64,000 nt of DNA from Thioalkalivibrio sulfidiphilus (GCF_000377945.1 NZ_KB898923.1:59707-123706); one strand, 5' to 3'; positions 17,342 to 26,616 are shown, counted from the first letter of the stretch. Program-made: numbers and translations. The notes: generated by a model not told the origin, from the sequence alone.

Positions 17342-17363
17342 GGCGCGCGACATGTCGCGCGCC
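17342..17363. repeat. Perfect 22-bp palindrome between ccoO and ccoQ
   Basis: The palindrome is GGCGCGCGACA followed by its exact reverse complement. In RNA the central bases form the loop. It lies in the 52-base gap between ccoO and ccoQ and could stabilise the upstream ccoNO message or attenuate the downstream part. Confidence 0.7.
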
Positions 17364-17369
17364 TGCGGA

Positions 17370-18104
17370 TCAGCGGAATTGGACGAAGTAACCGTCATCG
17401 TACTGGGTGAAGTCCACCATGGTGCCAAGCACCTGCAGGTAGGCCACCAGAGCATCCATCTCCGTGATGCGAGAAGGGTTGCCGTCGTAGTTACCCGCCC
17501 GGGCCTGGGCGACCAGGTTTTCCTCGGCGCGGTTGATGTCCAGCCAGCGGGCGGTCTCCTCGCCGAAGCGTTCCACGTTGGCCTGGTACTCCTCGTCGTT
17601 GAGGGAGTACGGCACGCCCACCCTGCGCAGGGCGCGCAGACGGGCCTGGATGTCGGAGTACTTGAGATCGTTCTCGATCAGCCAGGGGTAGCCGGGCATG
17701 ATGGATTCCGGCACCACGGAGCGCGGATCGATCAGGTGCTGTACCTGCCACTCGTTGGAATACTTGCCGCCCACGCGGGCCAGGTCCGGTCCGGTGCGCT
17801 TGGAACCCCACTGGAAGGGGTGGTCGAACTGGGACTCGGCCGCCAGGGAGTAGTGGCCGTAGCGCAGCATCTCATCGCGGAACGGGCGGATCATCTGCGA
17901 GTGGCAGGTGTAGCAGCCTTCACGCACGTAGATGTCACGACCACGCTGCTCCAGCGGGGTGTAGGGGCGCACGCCTTCCACATCTTCGATGGTGTCGTTG
18001 ATGTAGAACAGCGGCACGATCTCCACCAGACCACCGACGCTGATCACCGCCAGCGTCAGGATGATCAGCAGGCCGGCATTGGTTTCAACGGTTTCATGCT
18101 TCAT
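17370..18104 (-). CDS. ccoO: cbb3-type cytochrome c oxidase subunit II CcoO
   Basis: 244 residues, a monoheme cytochrome c anchored by an N-terminal helix (about 11-33). The heme motif CYTCH is at 64-68 in [17 protein letters not shown], with the axial methionine region [10 protein letters not shown]. It receives electrons from CcoP and passes them to CcoN. It is 26 bases downstream of ccoN. Confidence 0.97.
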   Translation of the reverse strand: MKHETVETNAGLLIILTLAVISVGGLVEIVPLFYINDTIEDVEGVRPYTPLEQRGRDIYVREGCYTCHSQMIRPFRDEMLRYGHYSLAAESQFDHPFQWGSKRTGPDLARVGGKYSNEWQVQHLIDPRSVVPESIMPGYPWLIENDLKYSDIQARLRALRRVGVPYSLNDEEYQANVERFGEETARWLDINRAEENLVAQARAGNYDGNPSRITEMDALVAYLQVLGTMVDFTQYDDGYFVQFR

Positions 18105-18130
18105 TGTCGTTAAACTCCTTCAATGCCGGA

Positions 18131-19621
18131 TCAGGACGCGGCGCCGGCCATCTTGGCGGCGATCTTCGCTTCCGCACGTGCGGCCTCGCGGCGCGCGGCG
18201 GTGATGGTCATGAAAATGTTGTAGGCCATGATCACGATGCCGCTGACGAAGAACATGCCTCCGATCATGCGCACCACGTAGGGCTTGTGCAGGAAGACCA
18301 CGGACTCGACGAAGGTGTAGGCCAGGTTGCCGTACTCGTCGAATGCCCGCAGCATCAGGCCCTGGCCGATACCGGCCACCCACATGGCGGTGATGTAGAG
18401 CACGATGCCGATGGTGGCCAGGAAGAAGTGCACGTACACCAGCTTCAGGCTGTACAGCTTGGTGTTCCACAGACGCGGGATCAGGTGGTACAGGGAGCCG
18501 AAGGAGATCATGGCCACCCAGCCCAGGGCGCCGGAATGCACGTGGCCCACGGTCCAGTCGGTGTAGTGGGACAGAGCATTGACGCTCTTCAGGGACATCA
18601 TCGGACCCTCGAAGGTGGACATGCCGTAGAAGGACAGCGCGGTGATCAGGAACAGCATGATCGGGTCGGTGCGCAGCTTATCCCAAGCGCCGGACAGGGT
18701 CATGATGCCGTTGATCATGCCGCCCCAGGAGGGCAGCAGCAGCAGGATAGAGAAGGTGGCCGCCAGGGTGGAGACCCAGTCGGGCAGCGCGGTCCAGTGC
18801 AGGTGGTGCGCGCCCACCCACATGTACAGGAACACCAGCGCCCAGAAATGGATGATGGACAGGCGGTAGGAATAGATCGGACGGCCCGCCTGCTTGGGCA
18901 CGAAGTAGTACATCATGCCCAGGAAGGCCGCGGTCAGGAAGAAGCCTACCGCGTTGTGGCCGTACCACCACTGGGTCATGGCGTCCTGCACGCCGGAGAA
19001 CAGCGAGTAGGACTCCAGGCTGAACAGGCTCACGGGCACCTGCAGGTTGTTGAAGATGTGCAGCAGGGCGGTGGCCAGGATGAAGGCCATGTAGAACCAG
19101 TTGGCCACGTAGATGTGCGGCTGCGAGCGGCGCAGCAGGGTCTGCAGGAACACCCAGAAGTAGACCACCCAGGTGACGGCGATCAGGATGTCGATGGGCC
19201 ACACGAACTCGGCGTACTCACGACCCTGGGTGTAACCCAGCATGTAGGTCACCACGCCCAGGGCGATGGAGATGTTCCAGCCCCAGAAGGTGAAGGTGGC
19301 CAGGGAGTCGCTGTAGAGGCGGGCCTGACAGGTGCGCTGCACCACGTAGTAGGAGGTGGCGAACAGGGCATTACCACCGAAGCCGAAGATCACCAGGGTG
19401 GTGTGCACCGGGCGGAAGCGCCCGAAGCTGATCTCGGCGATGTCGAAGTTCAGGAAAGGGAACGCCAGCTGGGCGGCGATGTAGGTGCCTACACTCATGC
19501 CCAGCACGCCCCAGATCAGGGCCATGATGGCGAATTTCTTGATGATTTCGTAGTTGTACTGCTCGGCTGAGGCAACGCCTGTAGCGGCGTGCGCGCCAGC
19601 CATGGTCGTGGAATGGGCCAT
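18131..19621 (-). CDS. ccoN: cbb3-type cytochrome c oxidase catalytic subunit I CcoN
   Basis: 496 residues from the ATG at 19621, preferred over a GTG 9 bases upstream because AGGTGA lies at the right distance. About twelve membrane helices are present. A low-spin heme ligand lies in [10 protein letters not shown], CuB ligands in [10 protein letters not shown] and [10 protein letters not shown], and heme ligands in [12 protein letters not shown]. This is the proton-pumping, high-affinity oxygen reductase core. It is the first gene of ccoNOQP. No convincing FNR box was found in the 168 bases upstream. Confidence 0.96.
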   Translation of the reverse strand: MAHSTTMAGAHAATGVASAEQYNYEIIKKFAIMALIWGVLGMSVGTYIAAQLAFPFLNFDIAEISFGRFRPVHTTLVIFGFGGNALFATSYYVVQRTCQARLYSDSLATFTFWGWNISIALGVVTYMLGYTQGREYAEFVWPIDILIAVTWVVYFWVFLQTLLRRSQPHIYVANWFYMAFILATALLHIFNNLQVPVSLFSLESYSLFSGVQDAMTQWWYGHNAVGFFLTAAFLGMMYYFVPKQAGRPIYSYRLSIIHFWALVFLYMWVGAHHLHWTALPDWVSTLAATFSILLLLPSWGGMINGIMTLSGAWDKLRTDPIMLFLITALSFYGMSTFEGPMMSLKSVNALSHYTDWTVGHVHSGALGWVAMISFGSLYHLIPRLWNTKLYSLKLVYVHFFLATIGIVLYITAMWVAGIGQGLMLRAFDEYGNLAYTFVESVVFLHKPYVVRMIGGMFFVSGIVIMAYNIFMTITAARREAARAEAKIAAKMAGAAS

Positions 19622-19789
19622 ATCTCTCACCTACCCTGATAGGGGTTTCAACTTCTGGGGCTGAAATCAGGGCGTGGAGAATACAGCAATTCTCCGGGAG
19701 TGGAAACTTAACCGGAGCGCCCTGCTCGGGTATCAAAAAATCCCCCGGACTCAGGCCATTAACATGATAAATAGAAGGAATAACCTTAT

Positions 19790-20809
19790 CTATGACGCGG
19801 CCGTGCTGACCCGCGGTGAACGCAGCACGTAAATCAGCGCCAGGACAGAGAGTAGCAGCAAAGCGGCGCCCGCGTTATGGGCCACCGCCACCGGGAGCGG
19901 CAGGTAGAAGACGATGTTGGAAATGCCGAGACCGATCTGAGCCACCAGCAGCACCAGCACCGCCCCGGCCACAGCACGCACGGCACCCCGCGCCCGGGCC
20001 AGCAGCCAGAGCGCGAGGGCGCCGAGCACCAGCAACGTGGTCAATGCGCCGATGCGGTGGGTCAGGTGGATGGCGGTCCGCGCCGGCCCGTCGAGCACGC
20101 CGAATTCGTAGTCGATGCCGGTGCCGCGCCACAGGACGAATCCCTCACTGAAATCGGTGTTTTCCGGCCACCACTGCATCTGGCACTTGGGGAAGTCGGG
20201 GCAGGCCAGGGCCGCATAGTTGGTGCTGACCCAGCCGCCCAGGGTGATCTGCACCAGCAGCACCGCCAGGGCCACCAGCACCAGGGGGCCTGCCGCACGC
20301 GGCGCCGCGCCTTCGGGCGGACCGGCAGGACGGGTGGACAAGACCATCCACCACAGCAGCGCAAGCGTCGTGAACCCACCCAGCAGGTGAGCGGTCACGA
20401 TGGCCGGCTTGAGTTGCAGGGTCACGGTCCACATGCCCAGGGCGGCCTGGAAAATCACCACGCCCAGCAGCACGAAGGGCAGGACCACCGGCTGGCCAGG
20501 CCGACGCCGACCGCGCCAGGCCAGCACGGCCATGAACAGCACCAACAGTCCCAGCATCCCCGCGGCGTAGCGGTGCACCATCTCCTTCCAGGCCTTGGCC
20601 ACCTCCACGGGACGCTCGGGGAAGACCTCGTTGGCCCGCTCGATATGCGACGCCTGGGTGGGCGCCAGCAGGCGGCCATAGCATCCGGGCCAGTCGGGAC
20701 AGCCAAGCCCCGCATCGGAGAGCCGCACCCAGGCACCGAGCACGATCACGATGAGGGTCAATACGAGGGAGATACACAGGGATTGACGGAACAGTCGCTC
20801 GGCGGTCAT
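19790..20809 (-). CDS. ctaA: Heme A synthase CtaA (COX15)
   Basis: 339 residues, about eight membrane helices. It oxidises heme O to heme A for the aa3-type oxidase encoded at 24.9-29.4 kb. Family landmarks are LGAWVRLSDAGLGCPDWPGCYG near the N-terminus, VHRYAAGMLG, a second GGWVSTNYAALACPDFPKC, HLTHRIGA and AVAHNAGAALLL. Cysteine pairs in both repeats and four conserved histidines are present. Confidence 0.94.
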   Translation of the reverse strand: MTAERLFRQSLCISLVLTLIVIVLGAWVRLSDAGLGCPDWPGCYGRLLAPTQASHIERANEVFPERPVEVAKAWKEMVHRYAAGMLGLLVLFMAVLAWRGRRRPGQPVVLPFVLLGVVIFQAALGMWTVTLQLKPAIVTAHLLGGFTTLALLWWMVLSTRPAGPPEGAAPRAAGPLVLVALAVLLVQITLGGWVSTNYAALACPDFPKCQMQWWPENTDFSEGFVLWRGTGIDYEFGVLDGPARTAIHLTHRIGALTTLLVLGALALWLLARARGAVRAVAGAVLVLLVAQIGLGISNIVFYLPLPVAVAHNAGAALLLLSVLALIYVLRSPRVSTAAS

Positions 20810-20956
20810 GGGCTACCCGTGTTCCAAACATCGTTGCGAGTCAGAAAACTGCTCATTAATCCGGCCAGCACAGCCGGCGAACGGCGCCGGAGGATGACCT
20901 GCCCGTGTAAAATAGCGCCGACTCCAGGGAAGTTGAAACATAAAGGGCCAGAAAAC

Positions 20957-22321
20957 ATGACAACGCCGGATTCGCACTACGGACCGCTGCCACTGCCCGC
21001 CAGCCGCCGCCTTGCCGCTGCTTGGCTCGGCCTCGGGGTGTGTGCCCTCGGCGTGGCCGGCATCTTTGCCATCCTGCTGGTGCTGGCACGGGCGCCCGGC
21101 ACGTCGGCCCTGTTTCCCACCCAGGACTTTTTCCGCACCGCCCTGGTGGTGCACGTGGACCAGTCGGTCCTGATCTGGTTTCTGGCCTTCGCCGGCATGC
21201 TCTGGAGCCTGCATGCACGCCCCGGGCTGTTGCCCCTGCGCTGGCTGAGCCTGGCCCTCGCCGCCGGCGGTGCGGCGCTACTGGCCGCTTCGCCCTTCCT
21301 GGGTGCCGGCGATCCGTCCCTGAACAATTACGTGCCGGTGCTGCGTCACCCGGTGTTCCATGCCGCCCTGCTGCTGTTCGGCATCGGCATCGTGCTGCAG
21401 GTCCTGAGTTACGGTCTGCGCCACCACCCCGCGCGACTCTGGCCGGATCCGCTGCACATCGGCATCTACACCGCCGGCCTGGCCACCCTGGTCAGCGTCG
21501 GCTCGCTGATCTGGAGCGGTCTTTCCCTGGCGGACCTGCCGGGGCGCGGCCAGAGCGAGGCCTACTTCGAACTGCTGTTCTGGGGCGGCGGCCATATCCT
21601 GCAGTTCGCCTACACCCAGATCATGCTGGTGGCGTGGATCTGGATCGCCCGCCCGGCCGGCATCCGCATCCCGCTGGCGGACCGCTGGCTCAGCCTCATC
21701 CTGCTACTCGGCGTGCTGCCGTTGCTGGCCGCGCCGCTCATCCACCTGGCCTACCCGATCGCCTCGACGGAGTTTCGCAACGGCTTCACCGCCCTGATGC
21801 AGTACGGCAACAGCCTCGCCGCCGTGCCCATCGGGCTCCTGATCCTGTTCGGCCTGAGCGCCGGGCGCGCCTTCCGGGATCCGGCCATGACCGCACCCTA
21901 CCGCGCCCTGCTCGCCTCCCTGCTGCTGTTCGCGGTGGGCGGGCTGCTGGGGGTTATGATCGGTGACGTAAACACCGTGATCACCGCCCACTACCATGGC
22001 TCCATCGTCGGCGTGACCCTGGCCCTCATGGGCCTTTCCTATCTGCTGCTGCCCCGCCTGGGCTGGGCACCCGCCACCGGGCGCATGGCCCGCATCCAGC
22101 CGGTGATCTACGCCACCGGGCAACTGCTGCACATCGGCGGGCTGGCGGTGTCCGGGATGATGGGCATCGAGCGCAAGACCGCAGGCAGTGAGCAGGGCCT
22201 GGACGGACTGACCCACTTCTTCATGGGCATCATGGGGCTGGGCGGCCTGCTCGCCGTGATCGGCGGCATCCTCTTCGTGCTGGTGATTGCCCGATCCTTC
22301 CTGGGAGGCGAGCGGTACTGA
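20957..22321 (+). CDS. Heme-copper oxidase subunit I-like membrane protein lacking a recognisable CuB His pair
   Basis: 454 residues from the ATG at 20957, with about twelve membrane helices. Subunit I landmarks are present: H66 in VVHVDQSVLIWF (low-spin heme position), H213 in GGGHILQF (first CuB ligand position), and H345/H347 in AHYHGSIVG (heme ligands). The helix VII region that should carry the HH pair of CuB has only H263 (PLIHLAYPIAST). No subunit II gene accompanies it. It lies between heme A and heme O synthesis genes and is divergent from ctaA. It may be a degenerate oxidase used in heme or copper handling, or a divergent reductase; the function is not known. Confidence 0.75.
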   Translation: MTTPDSHYGPLPLPASRRLAAAWLGLGVCALGVAGIFAILLVLARAPGTSALFPTQDFFRTALVVHVDQSVLIWFLAFAGMLWSLHARPGLLPLRWLSLALAAGGAALLAASPFLGAGDPSLNNYVPVLRHPVFHAALLLFGIGIVLQVLSYGLRHHPARLWPDPLHIGIYTAGLATLVSVGSLIWSGLSLADLPGRGQSEAYFELLFWGGGHILQFAYTQIMLVAWIWIARPAGIRIPLADRWLSLILLLGVLPLLAAPLIHLAYPIASTEFRNGFTALMQYGNSLAAVPIGLLILFGLSAGRAFRDPAMTAPYRALLASLLLFAVGGLLGVMIGDVNTVITAHYHGSIVGVTLALMGLSYLLLPRLGWAPATGRMARIQPVIYATGQLLHIGGLAVSGMMGIERKTAGSEQGLDGLTHFFMGIMGLGGLLAVIGGILFVLVIARSFLGGERY

Positions 22322-22331
22322 ACGCCTCGAC

Positions 22332-22362
22332 ACAGGGCGGCGCAACGGATGCGCCGCCCTGT
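22332..22362. terminator. Convergent hairpin between the oxidase-like gene and ctaB
   Basis: The 13-bp perfect stem ACAGGGCGGCGCA / TGCGCCGCCCTGT has a 5-base loop. It fills the 43-base gap between two genes that end toward each other. No T tract follows, so it is either a weak terminator or an mRNA 3'-end stabiliser. Confidence 0.65.
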
Positions 22363-22364
22363 CA

Positions 22365-23273
22365 TCAGGCCATCATCATGCGCACGTAGTGATCCACCAG
22401 CAACAGGGCGAACATGGCGGTCAGGTAGACAATCGAGTAGCCGAAGGTGGGCATGGCGTAGCGGTCATCGGAGCTGCGCCACAAGCGGTAGGCATGAAAC
22501 ACGAACCCGATACCCAGCGCCAGGGCACCGACCAGATAGATCAAGCCGGTCATGTGAATGATGAAGGGCACCAGTGACACGGTCAGCAGCATCAGGGTGT
22601 AGAGCAGCACCTGGAGCTTGGTGAACGCCACGCCGTGGGTGACCGGCAGCATGGGGATGCCGGCCCGTGCATAATCTTCCCGGCGCCGGATGGCCAGGGC
22701 CCAGAAATGGGGTGGCGTCCAGACGAAGATCAGCAGCACCAGCAGCAACGGCTCCACCGTGATCTGGCCGGTGACCGCGACCCAGCCCAGCAGGGGCGGC
22801 AACGCGCCCGCCAGACCACCCCAGACGATGTTCTGGGGCGTGGTACGTTTGAGGAACACGGTGTAGATCACCGCGTAGCCGATCAGCGCAAAGAAGGTCA
22901 GCACCGCGGTCAGCACATTGACGGCGAGCACCAGGATCCCCATGGCCACCACGCCCATGGCAATGGCAAAGACCAGGGCCTTCTGGGTCTCCAGCTGCCC
23001 GGTGGGTAGCGGGCGGTTGCGGGTCCTGTCCATCACCGCATCGATGCGCCGGTCGATGACGTGATTCAGGGCCGCGCCCGAGGCCGCGGCCAGGCCGATG
23101 CCCAGCAGACCAAACAGCATGATGTGCCAGGGCACCATGCCGGGCACGGACAGCAGCATCCCCACCAGGGCTGTGAACAGGATGAGCGCGACCACCTTGG
23201 GCTTGCCCAGCTCGTAGTAGCGGCGCCAGGACCCTGCGTGAGACTTGGACAGCGTCAGATCAGCGATGGCCAT
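22365..23273 (-). CDS. ctaB: Protoheme IX farnesyltransferase CtaB/CyoE (heme O synthase)
   Basis: 302 residues, about nine membrane helices. It attaches a farnesyl group to protoheme to make heme O, the precursor of heme A made by CtaA. The Asp-rich prenyl-diphosphate motif gives N70, D74 and D78 in NHVIDRRIDAVMD, followed by RNRPLPTG; the second conserved loop reads FVWTPPHFWALAIRRREDY. The start overlaps the end of the upstream Sco-like gene by 14 bases. Confidence 0.96.
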   Translation of the reverse strand: MAIADLTLSKSHAGSWRRYYELGKPKVVALILFTALVGMLLSVPGMVPWHIMLFGLLGIGLAAASGAALNHVIDRRIDAVMDRTRNRPLPTGQLETQKALVFAIAMGVVAMGILVLAVNVLTAVLTFFALIGYAVIYTVFLKRTTPQNIVWGGLAGALPPLLGWVAVTGQITVEPLLLVLLIFVWTPPHFWALAIRRREDYARAGIPMLPVTHGVAFTKLQVLLYTLMLLTVSLVPFIIHMTGLIYLVGALALGIGFVFHAYRLWRSSDDRYAMPTFGYSIVYLTAMFALLLVDHYVRMMMA

Positions 23274-23910
23274 AACCAGCTCCCTTTACCCAGTTTCTTG
23301 ATGCCTTGAGAAGAAATTCCATGTCCCTGAGGACGTGTTTCGCCGGGGCGTCCTCTGCATACGTCATCATCAGGTTGCCCATGGGGTCCATGATGAGCAT
23401 GCGACTGTCCGCGGAATCCGGCCCTGGCAGCTGCGCCTGCAGGGACTGCAATGCCTCGGGGCCGATCAGCGCCACGTGCATGCCCGGGAATGCTTGCGCG
23501 ATCGCATCCACCGACTCCCCCTGGGGCACGATGAGCAGGCGTTCCACCACGTAACGCCCCTCCCCTACGGCGAGACGGATCTGGCGCATGTCCACCAGCT
23601 GTCCGCGGCAGGCGTCTGCGCAGCCCGAGACGCCAAGGGTCACCAGGGACCACTTGCCATGCAGCTGGGCGGGATCGAAGGCTGCGCCATCGGCCTGGCG
23701 CAGGGCGAGGCGTTCGTCGAGGGCAACCACCGGCTCGATCAGCTCACCCAGGTTCTTCCGCCCCGTGGGCAACTGGTCGGGGTTGAGATAAAACCACCAC
23801 GCCGCCATCACCGGCAGTGAAAAAATGACCAGCAGGATCCACAAGGGCATCATCCTGCGCCAGCCCGGGGTCTGCGCCACAGAGGCCTGATCGGCCTGCA
23901 CTGCATTCAT
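23260..23910 (-). CDS. Sco-like thioredoxin-fold protein of the aa3 oxidase cluster
   Basis: 216 residues from the ATG at 23910. One N-terminal membrane helix (about 22-40) anchors a periplasmic thioredoxin-like domain. CADAC (C97, C101) matches the CxxxC copper site of Sco1/SenC. The expected histidine ligand in the VDH-type segment is absent (SRMLIMDPMGNLMMTY). A similarly placed hypothetical gene occurs in Pseudomonas (PA0111 position). It may reduce or relay copper to the oxidase. It overlaps the SURF1 stop by 4 bases. Confidence 0.72.
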   Translation of the reverse strand: MNAVQADQASVAQTPGWRRMMPLWILLVIFSLPVMAAWWFYLNPDQLPTGRKNLGELIEPVVALDERLALRQADGAAFDPAQLHGKWSLVTLGVSGCADACRGQLVDMRQIRLAVGEGRYVVERLLIVPQGESVDAIAQAFPGMHVALIGPEALQSLQAQLPGPDSADSRMLIMDPMGNLMMTYAEDAPAKHVLRDMEFLLKASRNWVKGAGYGHR

Positions 23911-24644
23911 GGAGCCTCCTTCATCACGGCTTTGGCGCTCAGACTCAGGCGCAGGTAGATGACCATCACGATCAGGGCGAAGGCAAACCACTGGATCGCG
24001 TAACCGATATGCATACCCACCTTGGGCTCTTCACGGGGCCAATCACGGACAAACCCATGGGGTGCACCACGCTCAAGCAGCAGCAGCATGGGCACGACCG
24101 GCGAGTCCACCGTGGCACGGAACAGTTCCACGGTCATGTAGGGCCAGCGGCTGCCCCAGCCCCTGGCGGCTTCCGGTCCTGCATGCAGGGTGATCGCCGG
24201 CGGTGAAGGCTCATAGACCATCCCGGTGACCGTCACCTCACCCTCCGGCACTGCCGCCTCGGGAAGACCGCCTCCGGGCGGTGCCTCGACCCAACCCCGA
24301 TTGACCAGCAGCAGCGCATCGCTGCCCGTGAGCCGCAACGGCGTGATCACGTGAAAACCGGTGCGGCTGCCGTACCTGCGGTTTTCAATGAAAAACTGCC
24401 TGTCCGCATCAAAAACTCCCAGGGCCTGCGCATGGCGATAACGCAGTTCCTCGGGATCGACCTGAGCATACACAAGACTGACGGGCGGAAGTGCGTTGCG
24501 CTCATCCATGGTGCGCGCCAGCTCACGCTTGAATTCAGCGCGCTCCAACTGCCAGACACCGAGGCTCGAAAACAACGTGACCAGTATCAGCATGATGAGT
24601 GTAGGAAGCGGGCGAATTCTGAATACATACTTACCCGCTGTCAT
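23907..24644 (-). CDS. SURF1-family oxidase assembly protein
   Basis: 245 residues from the ATG at 24644 (MTAGKYVFRIRPLPT), a start matching the family; the frame continues upstream without family character. Two membrane helices, near 16-30 and near the C-terminus (IGYAIQWFAFALIVMVIYL), flank a periplasmic domain. Signatures are LGVWQLERAEFK, GFHVITPLRL and LLLVNRGWVEAP. SURF1 helps insert heme A into subunit I. It is divergent from the DUF2909 gene. Confidence 0.93.
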   Translation of the reverse strand: MTAGKYVFRIRPLPTLIMLILVTLFSSLGVWQLERAEFKRELARTMDERNALPPVSLVYAQVDPEELRYRHAQALGVFDADRQFFIENRRYGSRTGFHVITPLRLTGSDALLLVNRGWVEAPPGGGLPEAAVPEGEVTVTGMVYEPSPPAITLHAGPEAARGWGSRWPYMTVELFRATVDSPVVPMLLLLERGAPHGFVRDWPREEPKVGMHIGYAIQWFAFALIVMVIYLRLSLSAKAVMKEAP

Positions 24645-24703
24645 GGAATTGCTATAGTTGCGTGAATCAAGTTGATGACTCGCTGCCGCCAAGGGCCATG
24701 ATC

Positions 24704-24910
24704 ATGAAAATTGTCGTCGTACTGTTCCTGGCCTTCATCGTGTTTTCCCTGTTCCAAGGTATGTATTACCTGGCCAAGGATGGCGGGGAGCGAGACAAGA
24801 CCCGCGTCGTGCGTGCGCTGACCTGGCGCATCGGACTGTCCCTCGCACTGTTTGCCCTGCTGCTGCTGGGCTATGCCACGGGACTCCTCCAGCCCACCGG
24901 GCTTCGATAA
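24704..24910 (+). CDS. Twin transmembrane protein, DUF2909
   Basis: 68 residues from the ATG at 24704, chosen because AAGGG lies 8 bases upstream; an ATG at 24698 is too close to that site. Two membrane helices (residues 1-18 and about 45-62) are joined by a charged loop YLAKDGGERDKTRVVRALTWRIG, the DUF2909 pattern. The family is tied to aa3 oxidase clusters (beside SURF1 and ctaE in Pseudomonas). The exact role is unknown; assembly is the usual guess. Confidence 0.85.
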   Translation: MKIVVVLFLAFIVFSLFQGMYYLAKDGGERDKTRVVRALTWRIGLSLALFALLLLGYATGLLQPTGLR

Positions 24911-24928
24911 ACCCGCCCCACCCGCACA

Positions 24929-24968
24929 CTCGGGATGGCCAATGGTTGTGTCCATTGGCCATCCCGAG
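24929..24968. terminator. Convergent hairpin between DUF2909 gene and ctaE
   Basis: A perfect 17-bp stem (CTCGGGATGGCCAATGG and its reverse complement) has a 6-base loop and sits between two converging genes. There is no T run on either side, so termination efficiency is uncertain. Confidence 0.75.
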
Positions 24969-24971
24969 CGC

Positions 24972-25847
24972 TTACAGCCAGTAGACGAACACGAACAGCG
25001 CCAGCCACACCACGTCCACGAAGTGCCAGTACCAGGCCGCCGCCTCGAAGGCGAAGTGGTTATGGGGCGAGAAGTGTCCCTTGATGGCACGACCCAGCAC
25101 CGCCAGCAGCATGATGGCGCCGACGATCACGTGGAAACCGTGGAAGCCCGTGAGCATGAAGAAGGTGGATCCGTAGATGCCCTGCTCCAGGGTGAGGTTC
25201 AGGTCGCGGTAGGCATGGATGTATTCGTAGGCCTGGAAGCCGACGAAGATGAGACCCAGCACGACCGTGGCAATCAGGCCCCAGATCAGTTGCTTCTGGT
25301 CGTTCTTCTTCAGCGCCCAGTGTGCCCAGGTCAGGGTAGCACCGGATGACAGCAGGATCGCGGTGTTGAGCGCCGGGATACCCCAGGCGCCCATGGCCTC
25401 GAACTCACCGGCTGTGGGTTGCGGCCCAGCGGTGGGCCAGACCGCCTCGAAGCCGCTGTAGAGCAGATGGTGCGTCATGGCCAGATAGCCCTCGCCACCC
25501 AGCCATGGCAGCGCGATGGTGCGCAGATAGAACAGGGCGCCGAAGAAGCTCAGGAAGAAGAACACTTCCGAAGCGATAAACCAGAACATGCCCTGGCGGA
25601 AGGACCGGCTGACCTGTGCATTGTAGACATTGGACAGGTTCTCCCTGACCACGTCGCTGAACCATCCGTAGAACATCACGGCCAGCAGGATGAAGCCGCC
25701 GAAAAATATCCAGGCACCGAGGCCGACCGCGTTGATCCACAGGGCGAGGCCGAAGACCATGAGCAGTGCCGAGATCATTGCGACGATCGGCCATGGGCTG
25801 GACTCGGGTACGTAGTAGTGGTCTTGTCCGTGCTGTGCGCTGGCCAT
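24972..25847 (-). CDS. ctaE: Cytochrome c oxidase subunit III CtaE
   Basis: 291 residues, seven membrane helices. Family landmarks: HYYVPESSPWPIV at the N-terminus, SRSFRQGMFWFIASEVFFFLSFFGALFY, LTGFHGFHVIVGA and the closing AAAWYWHFVDVVWLALFVFVYWL. It stabilises the aa3 core and modulates proton uptake by subunit I. Confidence 0.97.
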   Translation of the reverse strand: MASAQHGQDHYYVPESSPWPIVAMISALLMVFGLALWINAVGLGAWIFFGGFILLAVMFYGWFSDVVRENLSNVYNAQVSRSFRQGMFWFIASEVFFFLSFFGALFYLRTIALPWLGGEGYLAMTHHLLYSGFEAVWPTAGPQPTAGEFEAMGAWGIPALNTAILLSSGATLTWAHWALKKNDQKQLIWGLIATVVLGLIFVGFQAYEYIHAYRDLNLTLEQGIYGSTFFMLTGFHGFHVIVGAIMLLAVLGRAIKGHFSPHNHFAFEAAAWYWHFVDVVWLALFVFVYWL

Positions 25848-25915
25848 GCTTTACCTCATTTGTAATGTTTTTTATTGAAATGCCTTAGCCCGAAGTGAAC
25901 GGAGTTCGCCGCCAC

Positions 25916-26464
25916 TCAACCATCCAGGTGCATGAAGTTGTAAGACAGGGTCAGCGAGGTCACCCCGTCTGGCAATGCCGGCGACACCACGAAACGCAAT
26001 GGCATCTCCCTTCTCTCCCCGCCGTCGAGGGTCTGCTTCACGAAGCAGAAGCATTCCGTTTTGTTGAAGAAATCATTGGCCTGCCACGGGATGACTGTGG
26101 GCAGTGCCTGGCCCGTGACCTTGGCCGAAGAGCGATTACTGGCCACGAACATCACCTCGTGGATCTCACCCGGTCTCACACGCAGGCTGCGCTCGTTCGA
26201 CTCCAGTGCCCAGGGCAGGCTCGGGTGCACGGTGGTATCGAAACGCACCGTCACCCAGCGGTCCTGCACCTCACCCAGCGGGTCGACCCTGGCCTGGACG
26301 TTGAGCGCTCGCTGCTGATCGGCGGACTGGATGCCCACCACCTGGCAGTACAGGTTGTACAGGGGCACCAGGGCAAAACCGAAACCGAACATCCCGATGG
26401 TCAGGGCGCCCAGCCAGAGCACCATGCGGCCGCTGGCCTTGCGCACATCCGGATCCCTTTCCAT
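25916..26464 (-). CDS. ctaG: Cytochrome c oxidase copper chaperone CtaG (Cox11)
   Basis: 182 residues from the ATG at 26464 (GAGG 8 bases upstream). One membrane helix (about 13-33) is followed by a periplasmic immunoglobulin-like domain. C40 follows the helix and the copper-binding CFC motif is C138/C140 in NKTECFCF. It delivers copper to CuB of subunit I. Five bases separate it from the small frame upstream. Confidence 0.95.
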   Translation of the reverse strand: MERDPDVRKASGRMVLWLGALTIGMFGFGFALVPLYNLYCQVVGIQSADQQRALNVQARVDPLGEVQDRWVTVRFDTTVHPSLPWALESNERSLRVRPGEIHEVMFVASNRSSAKVTGQALPTVIPWQANDFFNKTECFCFVKQTLDGGERREMPLRFVVSPALPDGVTSLTLSYNFMHLDG

Positions 26465-26469
26465 ACCGA

Positions 26470-26616
26470 TCACCTCACTCCCGTGGCCAGCTCAAAGAGC
26501 CCGACCCAGAAGGGCACCGCCGTAATGAACATCAGGATCACGATCACCAGCACCCACAGGGCAAGCTTGACGTTCTTGCGTCTGAGCTCAGGCGGGTACT
26601 CGGGTCTGCTCATCAT
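26470..26616 (-). CDS. 48-residue single-pass peptide between ctaD and ctaG
   Basis: Starts at the ATG at 26616 (GAGG about 6 bases upstream). The product opens MMSRPEYPPELRRKNVK, has one membrane helix (LALWVLVIVILMFITAVPFWVG) and ends ELATGVR. It fills the gap between ctaD and ctaG with 5 bases to the ctaG start, as small oxidase assembly proteins do in other proteobacteria. The family assignment rests on position, size and topology only. Confidence 0.75.
   Translation of the reverse strand: MMSRPEYPPELRRKNVKLALWVLVIVILMFITAVPFWVGLFELATGVR

Noticed and set aside
19622..19789. Possible FNR/ANR box upstream of ccoN (TTGAT...GAGCA on the minus strand)
   Set aside because: Only one half-site matches; the second half agrees at two of five positions, so it is not reported as a site.
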